Below are positions 9,703-18,325 of a stretch of 64,000 nt of DNA, piece after piece (the stretch's first letter is position 1; each line of letters starts with the position of its first letter). Location of the stretch: the NCBI GenBank assembly GCA_042140185.1, contig CP159477.1, positions 1,736,001-1,800,000 of the forward strand, written 5' to 3'. This stretch comes from JANSXG01 sp024743075. GTDB lineage: Bacteria; Planctomycetota; Phycisphaerae; Phycisphaerales; UBA1924. Below the pieces are notes generated by a model, which searched no databases, was not told the origin of the DNA, and saw only the letters and a list, made by a program, of their open reading frames with translations. A program made the position numbers and the translations under genes.

Positions 9703-10421
9703 TGGGCGCCACGCTCACCGTCGCATGGCGCGAGTACGCCTCGTTCTTCCGATCATCGATCGGCTGGCTCGTCATCGCGCTCTACCTGTTCCTCTCGGGG
9801 CTCTGGTTCGCGTATGACTCGATCACCCCCGGTCAGCCCGCCAGCATGCGAGCGCTCTTCAGCGTCTCTCAGTGGCTGCTGCTCATCGTCGCACCGGCAA
9901 TCTCGATGCGCCTGCTCTCCGAGGAGCTACGCTCGGGGACGATCGAGCCGCTCATGACCGCGCCGATCTCAGACTGGCACATCGTCATCGGCAAGTACCT
10001 CGCGGCCCTCGCGTTCCTCATCACCATGCTGCTCCCGACGCTGGTCCACGTCGGCGTGATCGAACTGCTCGCCAGCCCGGACTACGGGCCGATCCTCGCC
10101 GGATACCTCGGCCTGGTCTTCGTCGGCGCGTGCTACCTCGCGGTCGGGCTTTTCTTCTCGTCGCTGACGCGGAATCAGATCGTCGCGTTCCTTTCGACCC
10201 TGTTCTTCTTCATGCTGCTCGTCTTCATCAGCAGCCCGAACGTCGCGGCATTGGTCGATGAACCGTTCCGGTCGCTGCTGTTCGGCCTCTCGATCAACCT
10301 CCGCATCGCCGACTTCGCCAAGGGCGTGTTCGACACCAGCCACGCCGCTTTCTTCCTCGCCTTCGTCGTTCTGTTCGTTGTGCTGAGTGTCGTCGGCGTC
10401 GAGTCGCGGAGGTGGCGCTGA
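9702..10421 (+). CDS. ABC-2 type permease (GldF-like)
   Basis: This is a 239-residue integral membrane protein with about six transmembrane segments ('SSIGWLVIALYLFLSGLWFA', 'WLLLIVAPAISMRLL', and the terminal 'FFLAFVVLFVVLSVVGV'). The block 'SEELRSGTIEPLMTAPISDW' after the second membrane segment is diagnostic of ABC-2 permeases that pair with Gld-type ATPases. The ATG overlaps the stop of the ATPase gene by one base (TGATG), and the next gene overlaps this one in the same way. Translational coupling of all three subunits is therefore likely. Confidence 0.92.
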   Translation: MGATLTVAWREYASFFRSSIGWLVIALYLFLSGLWFAYDSITPGQPASMRALFSVSQWLLLIVAPAISMRLLSEELRSGTIEPLMTAPISDWHIVIGKYLAALAFLITMLLPTLVHVGVIELLASPDYGPILAGYLGLVFVGACYLAVGLFFSSLTRNQIVAFLSTLFFFMLLVFISSPNVAALVDEPFRSLLFGLSINLRIADFAKGVFDTSHAAFFLAFVVLFVVLSVVGVESRRWR

Positions 10422-12670
10422 TGTCGAAACCGAAGATCAAAGCAGAGTCCACCGCCGGCATCCGGCGCACCCGGTATGGCGCGATGACCGCGATCCTGAT
10501 CACCGCCGCCGCGGCGATCGCTCTCTTCATCGGCGTGATCGGTGAGCGCACCGCGACCCGCTTCGACCTCACCGCGACCCGCTCCTACACCCTCTCCACC
10601 CGCACAACCCAACTGCTCGAAGACCTCGAGATGCCCGTCGAAGTCGTGGTCGTCGTCAACCTTGGGCGCGAAGGCAGCGCAGACCCGCGCTCGGTCGAGC
10701 GCGTCCGCGACCTGCTCAGCGAGTACACGCAGCAGTCTCCGAACGTGTCGTACTCGATCATCGATACCGCGACCGCCGAGGCCCGCGACGAATTTCAGCG
10801 AGTCGTCGGTCTCATGGCCGGGTACGCCGAGGACGAGATCCGCACGCACCGTCGGACCCTCGAACGCACGATCAGCGGCCTCGACCGGACCGAGCAAGAC
10901 CTCCGTCGACTTGCCGACCGGACCGAAGACACCTCGCAAGCCGCGAGCGAGTTCGTCGGGGGCCAGATCGAGGCGTTCCTGATCAACATGCGCTCGATGG
11001 CCGACGAGGCCGCCGAAGCGAGGCAGGTCGTGCAGACCGCTCTGGAGAACGAGGTCGCCGGCACCCCCCTGCCCGCCTCGGATCAGGCCCAACTCGCCGC
11101 GAGCCAACTGCTCACCAACGCCTCAAGTGCGTTCTCCGACATCAGCGCGTGGGCCCAGCAGATCTCAGAGGCGCCGCAGATCGACAGCAACACCCTCAAA
11201 GCCTCCGCCGCCGCCCTCGCCACCGCGGCGGGCGAAGCCGCGTCTCAGTCCGCCGCCACGCTCGACCGTCTGATCCGCCTCCAACCGCTGGAGCCGCTCC
11301 AGGTGACCCGCGCCCTGCAGCAGACCGAGGCGGTGCTCGTGATCGCCCCGACCGGCACCACCGCGATCAAGTTCGACGCCATCTTCCCGCTCCGTACCTC
11401 CATCGAGCAGGGCCAGTCGATCGCGCAGGTCTCCTTCGCTGGCGAGGAACTGATTTCGACCGCTATCAGCACGCTGTCAATGCAGGACCCGCCCATCGTG
11501 GTCTTCGTCCACGCCGAACCCGGGCGCATGTTCGACGACACCGGCCGCCCGAGCGCCGCGACCAGCGGCGACCAGTCCTCTCCTCACGCCCGCCTCGGTG
11601 TCTCGGTCAACCAGCTCGCCCAGCGCCTGCGCATGCGCCGCATCGATGTCACCGAGTGGCCGGTCGCCATCGAAACGGTCCGGCCGACGCTGCTCGAACT
11701 CAACCCCGACCGCACACGCCCGGTCGTCTGGTTCGTCGTCGGTGAACCCACCCGCATCGGCCTTGATCCATCGCAAGGCCGCTCGCTCTCCGAGCGTGCC
11801 GAGCGCCTCCGCGCGATGGCGAACGCCGTGGACCAGCTTTATGAGGCCGGCGCAGACCTATTCATGGCCGTCGAGCCGTCGGAACTGCCCGCCATCGGCG
11901 ACACCGCCCCGCTCACGGACCGCCTGCCGGAGATCGGGATCACCGTCGATGCCGGTCGCCCGCTGATCCGGCGCGTGCCGACGCCTCAGGGCGAGGCGTG
12001 GACCACCTTCTTCGAGTTCACCTCGCCGGTCGACACCGGCGACGGCGCTTCGCCCATCGCCGAGCCGCTCGCCGGGCTGACCGGTGTGGTCTCGTGGGCG
12101 ATGCCGATCAACATCGACCAGGACATCGCCACCGAAGCCGGCGCGACCGTCCGCCCGCTGTATCAGGTTGCCGACTCCGATGACGTCTGGGCCGAGGCCG
12201 AGTGGCTGCGCTTCCGCTACGCCTTCGAGCAGGCGCCGCTCGGCGCGATCACCATGCGCACCAACCCGACACCGAGCGAATCACGCGACGACCTCGACGG
12301 TCCGTGGACCATCGCCGCGACCGCCGAGCGCCCGCTCCCTCCCGACTCCGGAGCCGAGCCGGGCGACACGCAGCGCATCGTGCTGGTCTCCGCCTCCGGC
12401 TGGTTCCAGGACCCGTTCCTGTTCGCCCAGCTCAGCGTCGACGGGCGCGCGATCACGCGCTTCCCGGCGAACGCTGAACTCATCGATGCCGGACTGTTCT
12501 GGCTCTCCGGACGCGACGAACTCATCGCCCGCTCAGCGCGCGTCAGCGATGTCTCACGCATCCGCAACCTGTCTCCGGGTCAGCGCACCGCCATCCGCTG
12601 GGCGATGATCGCGGGCTTGCCGGTGCTGGTGCTGCTGGTTGGCGCGGGGCTGCGGGTGTGGCGCGGCTGA
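10421..12670 (+). CDS. GldG-family ABC transporter auxiliary protein
   Basis: The protein is about 749 residues long, with one N-terminal membrane segment (about residues 20-42), a long extracytoplasmic region and a single C-terminal segment ('WAMIAGLPVLVLLVGAGLRV'). The start region 'RFDLTATRSYTLSTRTTQLL' is the usual GldG/DUF4350 pattern of 'DLT....ySLS..T...L'. A helical, Ala/Gln-rich insertion (about 130-290) interrupts the domain. I chose ATG 10421, which overlaps the permease stop (TGATG), over an in-frame GTG nine bases earlier. It probably forms the periplasmic part of the exporter. Its function beyond that is unknown. It is convergent with mlaE, with seven bases between. Confidence 0.85.
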   Translation: MSKPKIKAESTAGIRRTRYGAMTAILITAAAAIALFIGVIGERTATRFDLTATRSYTLSTRTTQLLEDLEMPVEVVVVVNLGREGSADPRSVERVRDLLSEYTQQSPNVSYSIIDTATAEARDEFQRVVGLMAGYAEDEIRTHRRTLERTISGLDRTEQDLRRLADRTEDTSQAASEFVGGQIEAFLINMRSMADEAAEARQVVQTALENEVAGTPLPASDQAQLAASQLLTNASSAFSDISAWAQQISEAPQIDSNTLKASAAALATAAGEAASQSAATLDRLIRLQPLEPLQVTRALQQTEAVLVIAPTGTTAIKFDAIFPLRTSIEQGQSIAQVSFAGEELISTAISTLSMQDPPIVVFVHAEPGRMFDDTGRPSAATSGDQSSPHARLGVSVNQLAQRLRMRRIDVTEWPVAIETVRPTLLELNPDRTRPVVWFVVGEPTRIGLDPSQGRSLSERAERLRAMANAVDQLYEAGADLFMAVEPSELPAIGDTAPLTDRLPEIGITVDAGRPLIRRVPTPQGEAWTTFFEFTSPVDTGDGASPIAEPLAGLTGVVSWAMPINIDQDIATEAGATVRPLYQVADSDDVWAEAEWLRFRYAFEQAPLGAITMRTNPTPSESRDDLDGPWTIAATAERPLPPDSGAEPGDTQRIVLVSASGWFQDPFLFAQLSVDGRAITRFPANAELIDAGLFWLSGRDELIARSARVSDVSRIRNLSPGQRTAIRWAMIAGLPVLVLLVGAGLRVWRG

Positions 12671-12677
12671 CGCCGAA

Positions 12678-13490
12678 TCACACCAATCCCAGAGCATAGA
12701 ATATCACCGTAAACATCAGGTCGGCCACGACCACCGCCACGACCGACTGCACCACCGTGTGCGTCGTTGCGCGTCCGACGCCCTCGGCGCCGCCCTTCAC
12801 CTGCAGCCCGTTGCCGCAGGCGATCAGGCCGATGAGCATGCCGAACACGCCCGCCTTAATCAGACCCGTCACGAAGTCCACCACGCCGACCTGCGCGACC
12901 GTGTTCTCGTAGTAGGTGGTCCACGGGATGCCGAGCACGGTCTTGCTCATGACCGCCGCGGCCCCGATCGCGGCGATGTTCGCGATCACCGCGAGACAAA
13001 CCAGGCTGATCACCGCCGCGGCCATGCGCGGTACAACGAGGAAGCGAACCGGGTTGAGCGCGTGGGCCTCGAGGGCCTCGATCTCCTCGTTGACGGCCAT
13101 GGTGCCGATCTCGGCGGCGATGGCTGCCCCAGCGAAACCGGTCAGCACGATCGCCGCGATCAGCGGGCCGAGCTCGCGCAGCACCGCAACCGCGATGATG
13201 TTCGGCACCAGTTCCACCTGGCCGAGTTCGTCGAGCGGCGGGGCCATCTGCAAGCCGAGGATGAAGCCGATCGAGCCGGCGACCAGCGAGACGATGAAAA
13301 TCGACTGCACGCCGATCCGGACCATCTGGGCGACGATCGCTTGGTTGCCGAGGCGGATGTTGCGGTCGACCATCGCCCGCCAAAACCAACCGACGACGCC
13401 CGTGAGCAGGAACCAGAGCTCGCCGATGTGCCCCAGCACGCGGAAGGCCCGCGCCCCGATCCCCGAGATGGGACGCACGATCGCGTTCAT
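12678..13490 (-). CDS. mlaE: MlaE/YrbE-family ABC permease
   Basis: This 270-residue permease belongs to the MlaE family, which moves phospholipids or related lipids between the inner membrane and the outer envelope. Five or so hydrophobic segments are visible, with the conserved cores 'VAVLRELGPLIAAIVLTGF' and 'GTMAVNEEIEALEAHALNPV', the latter being the MlaE signature. Its ATG at 13490 shares one base with the stop of the upstream STAS gene. No MlaF ATPase or MlaD (MCE) gene is in the window, so these partners must be encoded elsewhere or continue outside this operon. Confidence 0.93.
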   Translation of the reverse strand: MNAIVRPISGIGARAFRVLGHIGELWFLLTGVVGWFWRAMVDRNIRLGNQAIVAQMVRIGVQSIFIVSLVAGSIGFILGLQMAPPLDELGQVELVPNIIAVAVLRELGPLIAAIVLTGFAGAAIAAEIGTMAVNEEIEALEAHALNPVRFLVVPRMAAAVISLVCLAVIANIAAIGAAAVMSKTVLGIPWTTYYENTVAQVGVVDFVTGLIKAGVFGMLIGLIACGNGLQVKGGAEGVGRATTHTVVQSVVAVVVADLMFTVIFYALGLV

Positions 13491-13819
13491 CAGATCGCCT
13501 CAGCCCCCGCCCGGTCCGGCACGATCGTGAAGACCTTGTCCAGGCGTGCGATTTCGAAGATCGACTGCACCTTGTCACTCATCGCGCACAGAACGAGCTT
13601 CGTGTCCTTCTTCCGAGCGAGTTGCATCGCCTCGACCAGCGTCGCAACGCCGGACGAATCCATGTACGGCACGCCCGAGAGATCCACGATCAGCTTGTCT
13701 GGGGCGGACCCGAGCGATTCGCGCAGCTGCGTCTGCAACGAGCGGGAACTGTTCAGATCGACATCGCCCTCGACCGCGACGATCGAAACCGAGCCGGATT
13801 GTTCTGCACGCACTTCCAT
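13490..13819 (-). CDS. STAS-domain protein (anti-sigma antagonist / MlaB-like)
   Basis: The 109-residue single STAS domain has the classical phosphorylation loop 'PYMDSSGVATL', with Ser55/Ser56 at the position modified by RsbW/SpoIIAB kinases. The flanking order argues for two roles at once. Downstream, an overlapping MlaE permease suggests MlaB, the STAS subunit of Mla transporters. Upstream, a histidine-kinase-like ATPase gene suggests a SpoIIAA/RsbV-type antagonist. A strong Shine-Dalgarno (gaggaag) lies before the ATG. Full conservation of the serine loop supports real phosphorylation. Which role dominates cannot be settled from sequence. Confidence 0.9.
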   Translation of the reverse strand: MEVRAEQSGSVSIVAVEGDVDLNSSRSLQTQLRESLGSAPDKLIVDLSGVPYMDSSGVATLVEAMQLARKKDTKLVLCAMSDKVQSIFEIARLDKVFTIVPDRAGAEAI

Positions 13820-13866
13820 GTCTTCCTCGTTTCCTCGCCCCTGCCAGTTTCCTCGGCTACTCAGCC

Positions 13867-14346
13867 CTACTCGCTCGATCTTCTCTTGACCATCGTCAGA
13901 CGCATCCCCCGACCTCGCTCGCCCGTCTCATCCGGCCCGCGGTGCTCGAATCGGACCTCGTCCATGATCTCCTTCATGATGTGGACGCCCAGCCCGCCCG
14001 GGCGCACCTCCTCGAGATCGCGCGACCGGATCGCCTCCGGATCCACCTGCTGCGCGAGATCCTCGATAACGATCCGGATCCCGCCGGCGCGTGGCCGATG
14101 CTGATCGAGCGGCGCATCGAGCGCGGCCCCCTCGCAGTGCTCGCCCGCCTCGTCGTCCACAGGCCAGATCTTCACCCAGATCGTGCCCGCGGGGCTCCGC
14201 TGATAGCCGTGACGGATGACATTGCACAACGCCTCATCGACCGCGAGCGCGATCTGCCCGCACGCCGACTCATCGAACCCAAGCCGCTGCGCGACCGCGG
14301 AAACCAACGATCGCACGCCGCTGAGGTAACGCGGCTGGCTGAACAT
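13867..14346 (-). CDS. RsbW/SpoIIAB-type serine kinase (HATPase domain)
   Basis: This anti-sigma-factor-type kinase is about 160 residues long. The N box reads 'LAVDEALCNVIRHGY' and the G box 'RPGGLGVHIMKEIMDEVRF', both characteristic of the HATPase_c_2 group. It should phosphorylate a STAS protein on serine, and the STAS gene starts 47 bases downstream. The N-terminus is uncertain. Codons upstream of ATG 14346 ('GEKPHIAIQ') look like real domain sequence, and the only earlier in-frame start is CTG 14376, right after the previous gene's stop. No sigma factor lies nearby, so the partner could be the Mla system or a distant sigma factor. Confidence 0.85.
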   Translation of the reverse strand: MFSQPRYLSGVRSLVSAVAQRLGFDESACGQIALAVDEALCNVIRHGYQRSPAGTIWVKIWPVDDEAGEHCEGAALDAPLDQHRPRAGGIRIVIEDLAQQVDPEAIRSRDLEEVRPGGLGVHIMKEIMDEVRFEHRGPDETGERGRGMRLTMVKRRSSE

Positions 14347-14379
14347 CTGGATCGCGATGTGCGGCTTCTCACCCAGCGC

Positions 14380-14814
14380 TCAGCCCTCCCCGTCGTCGGT
14401 TCGCGACGGAACCGGGGCGACCGCGCCCTTCTCTCGGGCGGTCCCCAAGTACCCGTTGTCGTTCGCGTACTTCACCCATCGCCGGACCGCCGCGTTGCGT
14501 TCGACGCGTGCGTCGGTCGCCGAATAGCCAAGCCGCTCGCCCGTGATTCGTTCCAGCGCGGCGATAGCGACCATCCGCGACGCCGGGTCGGAGCTGTCCA
14601 GCATGACAATTAGGTCCGGAACCGCATCCCGATCGCGCTCGCTCGCGGCCTGAGCCGCCGCCGCCGATCGTTCGCTGGGGTCGATGGAGCCGAAGTCCGC
14701 CTGTCGGGCCGGGGCGTGGCACGCCGCGCCGAAAGCCGTCCCCGCGAGCGCAGCCAGCGCCACCCAGCGCAAGGCGCGGAACCTCGAGCGACCAGAAGCA
14801 ACATCGACTCCCAT
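14380..14814 (-). CDS. HEAT-like repeat lipoprotein or exported protein
   Basis: The protein of about 144 residues starts with a hydrophobic segment ('WVALAALAGTAFGAAC') that could be a lipoprotein signal, although the lipobox is imperfect. It then has a helical region 'DAVPDLIVMLDSSDPASRMVAIAALERITG', which fits one HEAT or Armadillo-like repeat. The end resembles other planctomycete proteins with 'RWVKYANDNGYL'. I prefer ATG 14814 over the ATG 11 codons earlier (14847), because the signal segment is then near the N-terminus. It heads the operon with the RsbW-type kinase, STAS protein and MlaE. Its function is unknown. Confidence 0.6.
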   Translation of the reverse strand: MGVDVASGRSRFRALRWVALAALAGTAFGAACHAPARQADFGSIDPSERSAAAAQAASERDRDAVPDLIVMLDSSDPASRMVAIAALERITGERLGYSATDARVERNAAVRRWVKYANDNGYLGTAREKGAVAPVPSRTDDGEG

Positions 14815-14873
14815 GTCGGGATCATACGCCCCAGAACTTCCCGCCAAAAGCCGGTGGATCCGCCCGCGCCGCG

Positions 14874-14902
14874 TTGCCAGCCCGTGTCGAGGCGGCGATA
14901 CT
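14874..14902 (+). promoter_or_regulatory. candidate sigma-70-type promoter for guaA
   Basis: TTGCCA (14874-14879) and GATACT (14897-14902) are separated by 17 bases and lie about 60 bases before the guaA ATG, inside the divergent spacer. This is a consensus-style match found by eye. Confidence 0.4.
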
Positions 14903-14963
14903 CTCTCTTCCCTCCGTTACCACCGGACTTCTCCCAACCGACAGCCGCACGAAAGCCCAGAGC

Positions 14964-16563
14964 ATGTCGAGCACCCATACCGCCCCCGAAGTCGACGGCC
15001 ACCTCCTTGCCGACGACGAGGTCGTCCTCGTTGTCGACTTCGGCTCGCAGACCGCACAACTCATCGCCAGACGCATCCGCGAAGCCGGCACGCTGGCCTA
15101 CCTCATTTCGCCCGATACCCCCATGGAGGAGATCAAGGCCTACCAGCCCAAGGCCATCGTCCTCTCCGGCGGCCCGGCCTCGGTCTACATCGAGGGCGCC
15201 CCATCCTGCAACCCCGCGATCCTCGAGCTCGGCATCCCCGTCCTCGGCATCTGCTACGGCATGCAGGCCGCCTGCCACGCCCTCGGCTCCACTATCAGCC
15301 GCGCCGACCACCGCGAGTTCGGCTCCGCCCACCTGCACATCACCGACGACGGGCGACTGCTCAAGGGCGTCCCCGAACAGACCACCGTCTGGATGTCGCA
15401 CGGCGACCAGGTCGAGGACCTCGCCGAGCACTTCATCACGCTCGGCTCGACGCCAACCTGCCCCCACGCCGTCGTCAAGCACAAGGACCTGCCGTTCTGG
15501 GCGACCCAGTTCCACCCCGAGGTCACCCACACCCCCCACGGGCCCGACCTGTTCCGCAACTTCCTCTTTACGATCGCCGGCTGCTCAGGCTCCTGGAAGA
15601 TGGCGGACTTCATGGAGCGACAGGTCGAACTGATCCGCGAGGAGGTCGGCGACGGTCGCGTGCTCTGCGGCCTCTCCGGCGGGGTGGACTCCGCCGTCGT
15701 CGCGGCGCTGCTCCAGCGGGCCATCGGTGACCAGCTCACCTGCGTCTTCGTGGACAACGGGCTGCTCCGCAAGAACGAGCGCGACTTCGTGGAGTCCACA
15801 TTCCGCGATCACTTCAACATGGACCTCGTCACCGCCGATGCCGAGGACGACTTCCTGGCTGACCTCGACGGCATCGACGAGCCGCAGGAGAAACGACGGC
15901 GCATCGGCCACCGATTCATCGAAGTCTTCCAGCGCGAGGCCAAGAAACTCGAAGCCGCCCACGGTCCGTTCCAGTTCCTCGCTCAAGGCACGACCTACCC
16001 CGACGTCATCGAATCCGGGCATGGCCACTCCGGCAACTCGGCGAACATCAAGCTCCACCACAACGTCGGCGGCCTGCCCGAGAAACTCGGCTTCGACCTC
16101 GTCGAGCCCCTCCGCGACCTGTTCAAGGACGAGGTCCGAACGCTCGGCTCCGTCCTCGGACTTCCAGAAAACCTGGTTCTGGCGTCACCCGTTCCCCGGC
16201 CCGGGCCTGGCGGTCCGCGTGCTCGGCGAGGTGACCAAGCCTCGCCTCGATGTGCTGCGCGAGGCCGACGAGATCCTGCTCGAGGAGATCATCGCCGCCG
16301 ACCTCTACCGCGCGACCTCGCAGGTCTTCGCCGTGCTGCTCCCGGTCAACTCGGTCGGCGTGATGGGCGACGGACGCACCTACGAAAACGTCCTCGCCGT
16401 CCGGGCCGTCACGAGCCAGGACTTCATGACCGCCGACTGGGCCCGCATCCCCTACGACGTCCTCGCACGCATCTCCAACCGCATCATCAACGAGGTCCGC
16501 GGCGTGAACCGCGTCTGCTACGACATCTCCTCCAAACCCCCTGCCACTATCGAGTGGGAATGA
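14964..16563 (+). CDS. guaA: GMP synthase (glutamine-hydrolysing), frameshifted
   Basis: GuaA converts XMP to GMP using glutamine and ATP. The class I amidotransferase domain shows the catalytic Cys in 'LGICYGMQA' and the His-Glu pair in 'ATQFHPEVTH'. The ATP-pyrophosphatase domain shows the P-loop 'GLSGGVDSAVV'. The C-terminal dimerisation domain runs to 'DISSKPPATIEWE', the usual GuaA end. Between 'LGLPENLV' and 'WRHPFPGPGLAVRVLGEVT' the frame changes at about 16175-16181 (one extra base in 'ggttctgg'). Removing it gives about 532 residues, normal for the family. Because the enzyme is rarely dispensable, I treat the break as a sequence error. ATG 14964 fits homologous starts, and the upstream in-frame ATG at 14874 overlaps the promoter. 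Confidence 0.93.
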
Positions 16564-16581
16564 CCCACGAGGAGCCTCGTC

Positions 16582-16929
16582 ATGGATCCTGACCGCGACG
16601 GACCGCGATTCCGCCTCCCCCTCGACCTACGCGAGTTCTTCGCGGGCGTCGACGGCGAGGCGTTCATGTCGCAGATCAACTCGATGGCCGAATCGGGTTC
16701 GCAGGAAGAACTCGACCAGACCACGCGCGAAGCCGCGCAGGCCATCCCCCTGCTCCGCGACATCCTGCGCAAGAAGAAAGAAGCCGAGCAGGAGTTCGAC
16801 ATGGAGAACACCAAGCTCTGGCTCGGTGTCGCCCTGCCGCTGATCGCCCTCTACCGCATCGCCGAGGATCGCGGCTACAACTGGGGCACGCCCCAGCCAC
16901 CGCCCCCACCGAAGGACGGCAACGCATGA
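16582..16929 (+). CDS. hypothetical protein with one membrane segment (115 aa)
   Basis: I do not recognise a family. The first 75 residues are charged and helical ('REAAQAIPLLRDILRKKKEA'). A hydrophobic stretch 'LWLGVALPLIALYRIA' near residue 90 could be a single transmembrane or amphipathic helix. The C-terminus is proline-rich. The stop overlaps the aroB start by four bases (ATGA), and guaA ends 18 bases upstream, so the three genes probably form one operon. Confidence 0.7.
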   Translation: MDPDRDGPRFRLPLDLREFFAGVDGEAFMSQINSMAESGSQEELDQTTREAAQAIPLLRDILRKKKEAEQEFDMENTKLWLGVALPLIALYRIAEDRGYNWGTPQPPPPPKDGNA

Positions 16930-18153
16930 GCCCAGACCCGGTCTCGATCCCGGTGTCCTTCGAGAGCGACCGGTCAGAGCGGTCGTACGAAGTCATCGTC
17001 GGCGAATCGCTGCTGCCGTTGCTCGGAAAACGCACGCTCGAAGCCCTCGGCAACCCCGCACCCGGCAAGGCCTCGCTCATCGCCGACGACCGCGTCCCCG
17101 CCGACTTCGTGCAGTCCGCGCAGAAGTCGCTGGTCGATGCCGGCTTTGAGGTCGCGCTGCTGAAAGTCACCGCGCTCGAGACCAACAAGACCCCCGAGAC
17201 CGTCACCCGCCTGCTCACCCAGATCACCGAGTCGCGCGCCGACCGCTCCGACCCGGTCATCGCTCTCGGCGGCGGGATCACCGGCGACATCGCCGGCTTC
17301 GTCAGCGCGACCTACAAGCGCGGCGTGCCGTTCATCCAGTGCCCCACCACCCTGCTCGCCATGGTCGACGCCTCCGTCGGCGGCAAGACCGGCGTCAACC
17401 TCGCCACCTCCACCGGCCTCAAAAAGAACATCGTCGGCTCGTTCTGGCAGCCACGCCTCGTCCTCGCCGACCTGCAAACCCTCGCCACGCTCCCCGCCCG
17501 CGTCTTCCGCGCAGGGCTCGGCGAGTGTCTGAAGCACGCACTGCTCTGGCGAACCTTCACCGAAGAACGCCCGCAGGTCGCGTCGCTGCTGAAGGCCGAT
17601 CTGCAGGCGCTCAACGCCGCAATGGCCCGCCGCCCCGACTGGGTGCTCCCGCTCGTTGCCTCAAGCGTGCGGATCAAAGCCGCCGTCGTCCGCGCCGACG
17701 AGCGCGAGGAGTCCAGCGACCCCGCCCGCTCGCGCGCCATCCTCAACCTCGGCCACACCTTCGCCCACGCCATCGAGACGCTGCCGGGCATCCGCCTCCC
17801 CGACACCACCGGTGACGAGACCGGCCCCGCCATCCACCACGGCGAAGCTGTCTTCCTCGGCCTCATCGCCGCGAGCGCCACCGGCGCCTACCTCGGCCTG
17901 CTCGCCACGAAGCACGTTGAGACGATCCGTCAGGCCGTCGAGTTCCTCGGCATGCCCACGCGCATCGAGAATCTGCCGGACGACGAGACCATCCTCGAAG
18001 CGATGGGCCACGACAAGAAGGCCAGCGCGGGCCGACTGCGTCTGATTCTGCCCGTGGCGGAGGAAGGCGAGCCGCTGGGGCGGTGTACGATCGTGGATGA
18101 TCCGGCCCGAGACACTGTTGCGGCGGGGCTCCGCGCTTCGCGCCGGAGATTGA
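16926..18153 (+). CDS. aroB: 3-dehydroquinate synthase AroB (3' boundary uncertain)
   Basis: AroB catalyses the second step of the shikimate pathway. The NAD-binding motif 'ALGGGITGDIAGFVSATYKRG' is present. The zinc ligands are visible in 'GLGECLKHALL', 'LNLGHTFAHAIE' and 'IHHGEAVFLGL'. The domain is complete by about residue 400. The literal frame then stays open for a further ~200 Arg/Pro/Ser-rich codons, to 18740, running into the ParA gene, which is not credible. A stop in another frame at 18151-18153 would end the protein as '..LRAGD' if two bases (a CG unit) are missing near 18135-18142. I place the end there with caution. Confidence 0.9.
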
Positions 18154-18325
18154 CCTTTACCCCCATATCCGGCGGCTCATCGTTTCGCCCCCCGCCATCT
18201 TGCCCAACTTCAAGCATTTTTGCAGGGCGGGCCGATAATCCCTGCGGTGCCGACGGACCTCGCGGAGTCCCGAAAGCACCCGGTGCCTCTCCTCCGGCAC
18301 CATCTCCATCGCAGGGGCACGGTGC

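Noticed and set aside
13490..14346. A complete sigma-factor partner-switching module
   Set aside because: The kinase and STAS protein are present, but no sigma factor and no PP2C phosphatase is nearby, so I do not claim control of a sigma factor.
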